A DNA stretch of 38,413 nucleotides from Pseudomonas fluorescens (GTDB lineage Bacteria > Pseudomonadota > Gammaproteobacteria > Pseudomonadales > Pseudomonadaceae), in the NCBI RefSeq assembly GCF_902497625.1, contig NZ_CABVGX010000048.1:1-38413 (forward strand), read 5' to 3'. Below, in pieces: positions 31,743 to 38,413 of the stretch. Position numbers and translations under genes: made by a program. The stretch's first letter is position 1; every line of letters begins with the position of its first letter. The notes beneath the pieces were generated by a model. That model did no database searches. It was not told where the DNA came from and worked only from the letters and a program-made list of their open reading frames with translations.

Positions 31743-33947
31743 TCAGAAGTCGATGGTGCCCGACAACTTCGCCATGCGCGGTTCGCCCTGGGTCAGGTAG
31801 CCGCCCTGAGCCGATTCCCAGTATTTCTTGTTGGCGAGGTTTTCCACGCCGAAGCGCAGCGTCACGTCCTTTTCCTGAACCTTGAAGGCATATCGAGCGC
31901 CGGCGTCGAAACGGTTCCAGGTCGGCAGGCTCAGGTTGTTGGCGGCATCGGCGTATTGTCCGCCAGTGCGCAACATGCGGCCATTCAAAGCCACGCCCTG
32001 CAGGCCCGGCACATCCCAGTCGACGGAGGCGTTGAACTGGAAGGTCGGCACGCCGATCGCATCGTTGCCGTCGTTGAGGCCACCGGCGGTGTTCTTCAAC
32101 TCGGTGTCGATCAGGGTCAGGCCGCTGATCAGGCGCAGGCCGCTGATGGGTTCGCCGAAGACATTGAGTTCCACGCCTTTGTTGACCTGTTCGCCTTCAC
32201 GGACGTACACCGCAGTCGCGTTGTCGACGTACCCGTCGCTTGGCTGTTCGATACGGAATACCCCGAAGCTGGCACCGTAAGTACCCATGTCAACTTTGAC
32301 GCCTGCTTCAATTTGCTTCGATCGCGCAGGAGGAAAAGCCTGATCACCGTTGATGACAGTCACGTTTCCGGATCGAGTCGGCGAGGTCGGACCTTCTGCC
32401 AGCCCCTCAATACGATTAGCGTAGAAGGAGACGCTTTCCCACGGTTTATATACGATGCCATAGACAGGAGTAGTGATCGATTCGTCGTAGGACGCATTTC
32501 GGCTGCCTGAGCCATACGCCGCATACCCGTATCCCTGAACAACCAGTTGCTGCCGGCGCAGGCCGGCGGTGATCAACAACCGATCATCGAAGAAACCCAG
32601 AGTGTCCGAGATTGCGGCGCTGCGGGCAAAGGTCTTACCGACTATCCCTGGATCATTCAAATCGCCCCCGGCGAATCCGGACTGCGGAGCGGGCGTTTCA
32701 ATTGGATGATAAATATTGTTCGGTGAGCTGGTACCGAAGTCGAAGGCGCTACGCTGCTCGGTCCAGATTCCGGCGAGCCCAAAGTTTACTTTATGGCTTA
32801 CAGGCCCAGTGCTGAATTTCCCGTTCAGTCCGGCCATGACGCTTTTATTGTCCTCGTCGTGGGGAATGAAAGAGCCGCCGGTTGTGGAGCCGCCATCGTT
32901 GCCGACCAGCGTGGTCGAGTTATACCGACCGACTTCGCGGGTGTGCTTGGCGCCGCCGGCAATGTAGGCGGTCCAGCTGTCGTTCAGGTCATATTCGGCG
33001 CGCAGCATGCCGAAGGTGTCTTCAATCTCGGTGAAACCCCATTTTGGCGCGTAGTTGGTGTCAGCCGATGGCGCATCCGGGAGGTGCGTGGCGTTGCCGA
33101 CGTTGACCGTGTTGCGACCGGCATTGACCCGCTGTTTCTGGTAGGCGAAATCGCCGGACACACGCAGCGCATCGCCACGGTAATCGAGGCCTATGGCGAA
33201 CAGTTTGGAGCGCTGGTTTTCCTTGTCGATGGCGGTATCGCCTTCGCGTTGCGCCAGGTTGACGCGAGCGCCGAAGCGGTTGTCTTCGCCGAAACGCTGG
33301 CCAAGATCCAGGTGCTGGCCGATCCGGCCGTCATCATTGATATCGGTGGTAAATCGGCGCAACGGCTCATCGCCAGCGCGCTTGGGTTGCAGGTTGACAC
33401 CACCGCCGATACCGGAGCCGGTCGGCGTAACGCCGTTGATGAAAGCGTTGGGGCCTTTGAACACTTCCACGCGCTCAAGAGCGTCAGTGGAAATGATTTG
33501 CCGCGGCAGTACGCCGTACAGTCCGTTGTAGGAAATATCATCTCCGGTCAGCGGCAGGCCGCGGATCATGAATATCTGTGCCTGGTTGGAAAAGCCGCTG
33601 GCCTGACGCACCGATGCGTCGTTGAGCAGCACATCGGCAACGTCTTCGGCCTGCTGATCCTGAATCAGCTGTTCAGTGAAGGAGGCCATGCTGAACGGCA
33701 CGTCCATGATGTCCTGATTCCCCAGAACACCCATCTGCCCGCCGCGCGCCACTTGGCCACCGGCAAAGGGCGGCGGCAGATCCGTGGTTGTCGGGGCTTG
33801 CGCATTGACGTTGACATCACCCAGCACCAATGGCTTGCCAGCGTTCCCAGCGGTCTCGGGAGCGGCGTGGACATTAACGGACAGGGCGCAAAGCAAGGCA
33901 AGGAGTGTCGGGCGATAAGGGACGCCGATTAGGCCTGGAGCAATCAT
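31743..33947 (-). CDS. TonB-dependent siderophore-type receptor
   Basis: The 734-residue protein has a signal peptide (MIAPGLIGVPYRPTLLALLC.., cleavage after VHA), a plug domain starting near VLGDVNVNAQ and containing MIRGLPLTGDDISYNGLYGVLP and RVEVFKGPNAFINGV, and a long 22-strand barrel that ends in LANKKYWES..KLSGTIDF with terminal Phe. There is no N-terminal signalling (STN) domain, so it does not itself drive a FecI-type cascade. It should import a ferric siderophore or related chelate. ATG 33945-33947 is chosen for the signal peptide; the frame is open 57 codons upstream. I saw no clear Fur box upstream. The part at about 32300-32860 is more AT-rich than the rest. Confidence 0.9.
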   Translation of the reverse strand: MIAPGLIGVPYRPTLLALLCALSVNVHAAPETAGNAGKPLVLGDVNVNAQAPTTTDLPPPFAGGQVARGGQMGVLGNQDIMDVPFSMASFTEQLIQDQQAEDVADVLLNDASVRQASGFSNQAQIFMIRGLPLTGDDISYNGLYGVLPRQIISTDALERVEVFKGPNAFINGVTPTGSGIGGGVNLQPKRAGDEPLRRFTTDINDDGRIGQHLDLGQRFGEDNRFGARVNLAQREGDTAIDKENQRSKLFAIGLDYRGDALRVSGDFAYQKQRVNAGRNTVNVGNATHLPDAPSADTNYAPKWGFTEIEDTFGMLRAEYDLNDSWTAYIAGGAKHTREVGRYNSTTLVGNDGGSTTGGSFIPHDEDNKSVMAGLNGKFSTGPVSHKVNFGLAGIWTEQRSAFDFGTSSPNNIYHPIETPAPQSGFAGGDLNDPGIVGKTFARSAAISDTLGFFDDRLLITAGLRRQQLVVQGYGYAAYGSGSRNASYDESITTPVYGIVYKPWESVSFYANRIEGLAEGPTSPTRSGNVTVINGDQAFPPARSKQIEAGVKVDMGTYGASFGVFRIEQPSDGYVDNATAVYVREGEQVNKGVELNVFGEPISGLRLISGLTLIDTELKNTAGGLNDGNDAIGVPTFQFNASVDWDVPGLQGVALNGRMLRTGGQYADAANNLSLPTWNRFDAGARYAFKVQEKDVTLRFGVENLANKKYWESAQGGYLTQGEPRMAKLSGTIDF

Positions 33948-34185
33948 GTTTCGTACCTGCGGCGTACCGCTAGTGAGAGAAAGAATGGCTAGCGCCGGGA
34001 ACTCCTTGCGCAAATACGACTCCAGGCACGAATGATAGGGTTTCTCAGTAACGTCTTGCAATTGATTTGTCAGACTATCCTGTAGGAAATTTCGGGCGGG
34101 AACGGGTGGGTGCGGCAACAGTCATAGCCTGCGCCATGCCATTGATCGTATGGTTATCTCGCCTCAACGGATTTGATGGAGCGTC

Positions 34186-35280
34186 ATGCAAGCCAATCGA
34201 TTGATCACGAGCGTCGCTGCCTTGCTGATGCTGGCCGGTTGCGGAACTCAGCGCGTGCAGGAACCGCCGGCGCGCAAACCCGCCGAAGTCAAGGCTGAAA
34301 TCGTGCGCCTGTTGCCGGCGAAAACCGCCGACCGTCAAGGCTGGGCCACGGACATCTACGTCGCTTTCGCCACGCAGGATTTGTACCCGTCAACGCAAAA
34401 CCTGTGCTCGGTATTGGCGGTCACCGAACAGGAATCGACGTTTCAGGTCGATCCGCCGGTGCCGGGCCTGGGCAAGATCGCTCGGGAAGAGATCAACCGT
34501 CGGGCGGCGAAAGTGCACATCCCCAACCTGCTGGTGAGCGGCGCGTTGCAAGTGCGTTCGAGCAATGGCAAAAGCTACAGCGAGCGGCTCAATGCTGCGC
34601 GCAGCGAAAAGGAGCTCAGCGCCATTTTTGACGATTTCATCGGCATGGTGCCGATGGGGCGTACCTTGTTCGGTGGCTTCAACCCGGTGCACACCGGCGG
34701 CCCGATGCAGGTCAGCATCGACTTTGCCGAGGCGCAGTCGCGCGATTACCCCTACACGGTGGACGGCTCCATTCGACGTGAAGTGTTCAGCCGACGCGGT
34801 GGCATGTATTTCGGTATCGCGCATTTGCTCGGGTACCCGGTGAATTATCAGCAACCGCTCTACCGTTTCGCCGATTTCAATGCCGGCTGGTACGCCAGCC
34901 GCAATGCGGCGTTTCAGAACGCAGTGAGCCGTGCTTCGGGCATACCGCTGGCGCTGGATGGCGATCTGGTTCGCTACGATTCAATCATGCGGGGCACTAC
35001 CGAACTGGCGGTGCGAACGCTGGGCAAACAGTTGGGCATGCGCAATCCGACCATTCGCGAGCACCTGGAGAAGGGCAAAAGCCTGGAGTTTGAAGAAACC
35101 GATCTTTATCAACAGGTCTTCGCGTTGGCCGAGCAAGCTGAAGGGCGGACGTTGCCGCGTGCAGTGCTGCCAGGGATCGTGCTGCAAAGTCCGAAAATCA
35201 CTCGCAAGCTGACCACAGCATGGTTTGCCAAACGGGTCGATGAGCGTTATCAGCGGTGCATGAAGCGGGCGGGAAACTGA
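34186..35280 (+). CDS. DUF1615 lipoprotein
   Basis: The 364-residue protein has a clear lipoprotein signal, LMLAGC with C19, followed by GTQRVQEPPARKPAEV. The mature part (AEIVRLLPAKTADRQGWATDIYVAFATQDLYPSTQNLCSVLAVTEQEST) matches the DUF1615 family of unknown function; the LAVTEQES stretch with its glutamates recalls lysozyme-like folds, though I cannot show this. The residue after the lipid Cys is Gly, not Asp, so outer-membrane sorting is likely. GGAG precedes the ATG. It is divergent from the TonB receptor and ends at a REP cluster. Confidence 0.82.
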   Translation: MQANRLITSVAALLMLAGCGTQRVQEPPARKPAEVKAEIVRLLPAKTADRQGWATDIYVAFATQDLYPSTQNLCSVLAVTEQESTFQVDPPVPGLGKIAREEINRRAAKVHIPNLLVSGALQVRSSNGKSYSERLNAARSEKELSAIFDDFIGMVPMGRTLFGGFNPVHTGGPMQVSIDFAEAQSRDYPYTVDGSIRREVFSRRGGMYFGIAHLLGYPVNYQQPLYRFADFNAGWYASRNAAFQNAVSRASGIPLALDGDLVRYDSIMRGTTELAVRTLGKQLGMRNPTIREHLEKGKSLEFEETDLYQQVFALAEQAEGRTLPRAVLPGIVLQSPKITRKLTTAWFAKRVDERYQRCMKRAGN

Positions 35281-35290
35281 GTGCTTTCAT

Positions 35291-35389
35291 GTAGGAGCGA
35301 GCCTGCTCGCGTTGGTCTCAATGTCGCTGCGTTCGTTCAGTGCTAACGCGTTTACCGTTGACGTCCATCGCCAGCAGGCTGGCTCCCAC
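35291..35389. repeat. Mixed REP pair (types A and B)
   Basis: A type A REP (GTAGGAGCGAGCCTGCTCGCG, 35291-35311) faces an inverted type B REP (CATCGCCAGCAGGCTGGCTCCCAC, 35366-35389). The arms pair only partly, so this looks like a REPIN assembled from two related families. Confidence 0.75.
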
Positions 35390-35418
35390 AGTGGATCGTA
35401 CCTCTTCAAGCCACCATT

Positions 35419-35454
35419 TTCTGACAGGAGCGAGCGAGCTTGCTCCTGTCAGAA
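35419..35454. repeat. REP-derived hairpin
   Basis: TTCTGACAGGAGC and GCTCCTGTCAGAA are perfect 13-base inverted copies around GAGCGAGCTT. It lies just after the anti-sigma gene (stop at 35472) and may act as its transcription end, although there is no T run. Confidence 0.7.
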
Positions 35455-35471
35455 ATGCTGTTCGGCGCTGA

Positions 35472-36191
35472 TCAGATTACCTTCACCGCGCGACCGATGG
35501 CCTGAATCGGGCCGGTTGGTTTGCCGGTCGGTGAACCAGTAGGGTTCTCCAGGGTTAATTCGAATAGCTGATCCGCTTGCAGCGGCGGCAACTTGTCCAG
35601 CGGCACGGTGAGCGTCTGCCCGGGTTTTACCAGGCCGAGCGAAACCGGTCCTTGCCAGTCCGTACCCTTGGTCCAGAACTCCAGCGCCTTGTCCTCCGGA
35701 ACCTCGAACGCGCCCAGCGGGATCAGCTGTATTTCTTTGCGGTTGCTGGCTTGAATCACCCAGCCCGGCGCCTTGTCCTGTGGAGCGACCAGCACCACCA
35801 GGTACGTCGGTTTCACCGTGGTCTGCGTCAACATCAGAGCACCCAGCAACAAGGTGGCGGCCAGGCCCGCACCGGCGAGTCCACGCCACAGCGGTAGCAG
35901 GTTCCACCAGGATGAAGATGCAACGGTCGCGGCTGTTGGTGCACGATTGAAGCCTTGCACACTGCGCTCGATGCGCTGCCAGAGGTGAGGTGACGGTGTC
36001 TGCGCTTCAGCCAGTTCGGTCAGGCCGAGCAGGCGTCGCTCCCAGGTGTCGACTGCGCTGCGCAATCCAGTATCGCTTTCAAGACGTTGTTGTACCTCGA
36101 TACGCCGTTGCGCCGAGAGCGTGCCCAAGACGTATTCGCTGGCGAGTTCGTCGAGTTCTTCCGGTGTTTCATTGGCCGGTCCGGTGATCAT
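35472..36191 (-). CDS. RskA-like anti-sigma factor
   Basis: The 239-residue protein has an N-terminal cytoplasmic anti-sigma domain (TPEELDELASEYVLGTLSAQRRIEVQQRLE, residues 8-37), one membrane helix near 104-122, and a periplasmic RskA-type domain that ends with VKVI. It lacks the zinc HxxxCxxC motif. It should hold the ECF sigma factor at the membrane until an envelope signal releases it. ATG 36189-36191 overlaps the sigma stop in ATGA, so the two are made in step. The frame is open further upstream but within the sigma gene. Confidence 0.88.
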   Translation of the reverse strand: MITGPANETPEELDELASEYVLGTLSAQRRIEVQQRLESDTGLRSAVDTWERRLLGLTELAEAQTPSPHLWQRIERSVQGFNRAPTAATVASSSWWNLLPLWRGLAGAGLAATLLLGALMLTQTTVKPTYLVVLVAPQDKAPGWVIQASNRKEIQLIPLGAFEVPEDKALEFWTKGTDWQGPVSLGLVKPGQTLTVPLDKLPPLQADQLFELTLENPTGSPTGKPTGPIQAIGRAVKVI

Positions 36192-36727
36192 CCCATGCAC
36201 TCCCGCAATGCCGTCAGGCTCCGCTTGATCCAGGCTTTGACGGTGCCCAGCGGGGTGCCGAGTTTGTCTGCAATCTCGGCGTGGGAATAACCGTCGACGT
36301 AGGCATGCACGATGCAGCTGCGCCGCGCCGGTTCCAGTTGCTCCAGGCACCCGTGTATGCGCGAAGAATGCACCTGGGCATCAAGGCTTTGCGCATGCTC
36401 CTGCTCCTGCTCATGCTCGGCAACTTCGCCGTAGACCTCGCGGCTGTTGTCGCGCAAAAAATTCAGCGCCAGATGCCGGGTCACGGTGAACATCCAGCCG
36501 CGCGCCGATCCCCGTGACGGGTCGAAACGTGCAGCGCCTGCCCAGATTTTCAGGAAGGCGTCGTGCACGATGTCTTCGGCCAGTGCCGTGTCGCGCACCA
36601 GACGCTTGGCCACGCCCAACAAACGCGGGCTCTCCTGCACATACAAATCCCGCAACGCCTGCCGCTCACCGCGCGCGCAGGCGGCCAGACGGTCTTCGTA
36701 ATCAAAATTCGATTCAGGCAAGGACAC
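36188..36727 (-). CDS. ECF sigma factor
   Basis: The 179-residue protein has sigma region 2 (ALAEDIVHDAFLKIWAGAARFDPSRGSARGWMFTVTRHLALNFLRD, about residues 48-93) and region 4 with the helix-turn-helix YSHAEIADKLGTPLGTVKAWIKRSL (about 147-171), and neither region 1 nor 3. The start is GTG (36725-36727) with a weak ribosome site. It is followed by its anti-sigma gene with a 4-base overlap and preceded, 115 bases away, by an exported DUF3455 protein that may be its target. A hairpin lies in that gap. Signal unknown. Confidence 0.92.
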   Translation of the reverse strand: MSLPESNFDYEDRLAACARGERQALRDLYVQESPRLLGVAKRLVRDTALAEDIVHDAFLKIWAGAARFDPSRGSARGWMFTVTRHLALNFLRDNSREVYGEVAEHEQEQEHAQSLDAQVHSSRIHGCLEQLEPARRSCIVHAYVDGYSHAEIADKLGTPLGTVKAWIKRSLTALRECMG

Positions 36728-36799
36728 AGAGCTCAGCCGTCAGAGGTGGATACCCATGCAATCTAGCAAACAATTCCATGAGTGTCGGAGCGAAGGTGA

Positions 36800-36828
36800 G
36801 TGTCAGCCGATACGCGCACGGCTGACAC
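36800..36828 (-). terminator. Hairpin between DUF3455 gene and sigma gene
   Basis: GTGTCAGCCG (36800-36809) and CGGCTGACAC (36819-36828) are perfect arms, and the flanks AGGTG / CACCT extend the pairing. It begins 14 bases after the DUF3455 stop and lacks a T run, so it may attenuate rather than stop transcription into the sigma gene. Confidence 0.5.
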
Positions 36829-36842
36829 AACACCTCATGGCA

Positions 36843-37364
36843 TCAAGAAGCCGACCAGAAAATATAGTCAGCCTGATACTTCACCACTTCCTGCTTGCCC
36901 TTGTTGGCCGTCGTGCACTCGGCACTTGGCGCCACGCCGCCCTTGAGCGCGACGCGCTGGATGTAACTCACGCCGGTCATCGCGCCTTTGCCCTCGGCGG
37001 GATTGGCCTTGACCAACTGATACGGCAAGTTGCCAGCGCTCGACGGCGCCACGGCCAGTTGCGTGCCAGTCACTTTCGAGCCGTCTTTGGCCTGCCAGGT
37101 GGCGGGCGGGCCGAAGTAGGTGCCGACCTGCTTGCCGCTGCGATCATTGAGTACCGCTTTGGGGCCTACAAATACCCATTCGGTCTGACCGGCCGCGTTC
37201 GCTTTGTCGCGGCATTCGTAAGTGATTTCGCCCACGCCGGTGGTTTGCATGGAGACCTTGTGGCCATCGGGCACTTTGATGGTGTCGGGCAGACTGGTCT
37301 GGGCGTAGGCTGCCGGGATGGCGGCAAACAGACCGGCGAGGCAAATCAGTTGTCTGGCGTTCAT
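36843..37364 (-). CDS. Exported DUF3455 protein
   Basis: The 173-residue protein has a signal peptide (cleavage after AYA, residue 21) and the DUF3455 pattern: PDTIKVPDGHKVSMQTTGVGEITYECRDKAN, then PATWQAKDGSKVTGTQLA and LPYQLVKANPAEGKGAMTGVSYIQRV. Two cysteines (one after the TYE stretch, one in AECTTA) may form a disulfide. Function unknown; periplasmic or secreted. ATG 37362-37364 has GGAGA upstream. It precedes the sigma/anti-sigma pair on the same strand. Confidence 0.85.
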   Translation of the reverse strand: MNARQLICLAGLFAAIPAAYAQTSLPDTIKVPDGHKVSMQTTGVGEITYECRDKANAAGQTEWVFVGPKAVLNDRSGKQVGTYFGPPATWQAKDGSKVTGTQLAVAPSSAGNLPYQLVKANPAEGKGAMTGVSYIQRVALKGGVAPSAECTTANKGKQEVVKYQADYIFWSAS

Positions 37365-37420
37365 GATGTTTTCTCCGAAAGTGGGTAACCCGCTCGGCAG
37401 CATCAGGGGCTGCTACAGGT

Positions 37421-37449
37421 ACTACCCGTCGGATCGCGATTTGGATGCA
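37421..37449 (-). promoter_or_regulatory. Candidate ECF-type promoter of the DUF3455 gene
   Basis: On the minus strand TGCATCC (37443-37449) is followed after 15 bases by GGGTAGT (37421-37427), 57 bases before the ATG. The shape recalls ECF promoters (-35 with a CATCC-like core and -10 with GTA), but no consensus for this sigma factor is known to me. Confidence 0.3.
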
Positions 37450-37523
37450 GTGCGAAAAAAAGAAATTTTTCGGCAGGCCCACAGTCAGCTGCTACAACGA
37501 CAGGATCGCCATTGGAGGTGTTT

Positions 37524-38147
37524 ATGTACCAACTTTATGGGCACCAGAATTCCGGCGCCGCCGCGATTGAAGCCGCACTTGAATTGTGTGAGATTCCTTA
37601 TCGCTTTATCGACGTCGAATCATCTCCTGAATCGGCGACAGCGCTGGAGAAACTCAATCCGCTCAAGCAGATACCGACGCTGCAGCTGCCAGATGGCAGC
37701 ATTCTCACCGAGAGCGCAGCGATTCTGATACACCTGGGCCTGGCGTTTCCCAAATCTGAATTGCTGCCCGAGGAGCCCGCCGAGCGTGATCAGGCGGTTC
37801 GTGGTCTGGCCTTTATCGTCAGCAATTGCTACGCCGCCGTCGGCGTCATCGATTACCCGGAGCGCTGGCTGGCCGAGGCGGATCAGGCGTCCATGGATAA
37901 TTTGATGGCTGGCGCGCGCACTCGATTGCACTGGAGTTGGGAGGTGTTTGCCGATCAGTTTTCGGGCGAGTTGTATTTGGGCGATGAAACGCCGGGCGCG
38001 CTGGACGTGCTGGCGGCGGTGGTCAGTCGGTGGGCCGGGAGTCGGGAGCATTTGCGCAACGCGCGGCCGGGGTTTTTCGCCTGGCTGGAGCGAATCGATC
38101 GGCACCCGACCCTGGCCCCGGTGTTTGCGCGGCATTGGCCGATTTGA
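37524..38147 (+). CDS. Glutathione S-transferase family protein
   Basis: The 207-residue protein has the GST layout: a thioredoxin-like N-terminal domain with MYQLYGHQNSGAAAIEAALE (catalytic Ser or Tyr at residues 2-9), the cis-proline KQIPTLQLPDGSILTESAAILIHL (about 51-74), and a helical C-terminal domain with GALDVLAAVVSRW and RPGFFAWLERIDRHPTLAPV. It probably conjugates or reduces electrophiles with glutathione; class and substrate cannot be fixed. ATG 37524 has GGAGG five bases upstream; an in-frame TTG four codons earlier lies before that site and is not used. It is divergent from the DUF3455 gene. Confidence 0.88.
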   Translation: MYQLYGHQNSGAAAIEAALELCEIPYRFIDVESSPESATALEKLNPLKQIPTLQLPDGSILTESAAILIHLGLAFPKSELLPEEPAERDQAVRGLAFIVSNCYAAVGVIDYPERWLAEADQASMDNLMAGARTRLHWSWEVFADQFSGELYLGDETPGALDVLAAVVSRWAGSREHLRNARPGFFAWLERIDRHPTLAPVFARHWPI

Positions 38148-38149
38148 GG

Positions 38150-38365
38150 TCAGCCGCCGATCGGGTGCTGAGGATTTTCGGCGTACATATCCGTTGCCAG
38201 GTTGCTGCTGATATTGGTTTCGCCCTTACGGCGAGTCACTTGGAAAAGCCTGCGCGGCCCGGCCCCAATTAGCCAAGTGCTCTTGTCCCTGACGTACGGT
38301 GGCTCGCCGCCACAGCCGCCGAGGCGGCCTGATAGCCGACCTGGCTCGTGGGAGTTGCGCCACAT
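38150..38365 (-). CDS. Possible small protein, uncertain
   Basis: A 71-codon frame with ATG at 38363-38365 ends just after the GST gene stop. It is rich in Gly and Arg, and its C-terminal half (RRLFQVTRRKGETN..MYAENPQHPIGG) looks more protein-like than its first half. No clear ribosome site is seen. It could be a short real gene, a gene remnant, or chance. No function is suggested. Confidence 0.25.
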   Translation of the reverse strand: MWRNSHEPGRLSGRLGGCGGEPPYVRDKSTWLIGAGPRRLFQVTRRKGETNISSNLATDMYAENPQHPIGG

Positions 38366-38385
38366 CTACGCAGCAGCACAAAACC

Positions 38386-38413
38386 CTTGTAGCAGCTGGC
38401 GAAGCCTGCGTCC
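38386..38413. repeat. Partial REP (type D) at the window edge
   Basis: TTGTAGCAGCTGGCGAAGCC resembles the left arm of the REPINs at 10251 and 28814. The second arm would lie beyond the window. Confidence 0.6.

Noticed and set aside
32793..33932. 379-codon plus-strand frame opposite the TonB receptor
   Set aside because: Antisense to a complete receptor gene; no signal, domain or ribosome site.

Overview
The window looks like a chromosomal segment of a Pseudomonas of the fluorescens/putida lineage. The basis is high-GC coding sequence, gene orders known from P. putida (gcl-hyi-glxR-ttuD-pyk followed by a urea transporter) and from P. aeruginosa (betX-DUF485-actP, as PA3236-PA3235-PA3234), and many Pseudomonas-type REP elements together with a RAYT transposase. 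No rRNA, tRNA, CRISPR array, prophage or insertion sequence was seen.

Layout. 1-2500: the 3' end of a proline-rich unknown gene, a terminator, phnN, and a convergent MFS exporter. 2450-3600: an orphan periplasmic sulfate-binding protein (sbp) with its own terminator. 3590-12150: a long minus-strand block, gcl -> hyi -> glxR -> ttuD -> pyk -> urea transporter -> voltage-gated K+ channel. Its first five genes take glyoxylate (for example from purine/allantoin breakdown) through tartronate semialdehyde and glycerate to pyruvate; the urea carrier fits the same purine-breakdown theme. A GlcG/HbpS-like gene diverges from gcl, and the shared promoter region carries two identical palindromes, TTGTATACAA, one of them just downstream of a good sigma70 promoter for gcl. 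12880-13650: a RAYT gene bracketed by two REPINs with almost the same arms. 13660-15490: a RutR-like TetR regulator and a DUF808 membrane protein. 15490-17580: a two-gene operon of an alpha/beta hydrolase and an MlaA-like outer-membrane lipid-transport protein. 17800-19830: a small membrane protein and a membrane-anchored GH17 beta-glucan-active enzyme.

20155-23210: quaternary-amine binding protein BetX, then DUF485-ActP (acetate symporter). 23480-24190: metallothionein and two small unknown proteins. 24436-26573: selD-mnmH, making selenophosphate and using it for 2-selenouridine in tRNA. 26620-28440: an ArsP-type permease and an exported histidine-phosphatase family protein. 29081-30055: a zinc-type, E. 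coli-like HemB. 30086-33947: an FAD monooxygenase and a TonB-dependent siderophore-type receptor. 34186-35280: a DUF1615 lipoprotein. 35470-37364: a DUF3455 exported protein, an ECF sigma factor and its RskA-like anti-sigma factor. 37524-38147: a glutathione-S-transferase-like protein.

Most of the window is ordinary core Pseudomonas sequence. The features I find most worth a second look are the twin operator-like palindromes at gcl, the dense and varied REP/REPIN population around a RAYT gene (including one element with 39-bp arms and one with perfect 32-bp arms), the hydrolase-MlaA operon whose MlaA lacks a lipobox, the zinc-ribbon tail on the K+ channel, and the DUF3455-sigma-anti-sigma unit.
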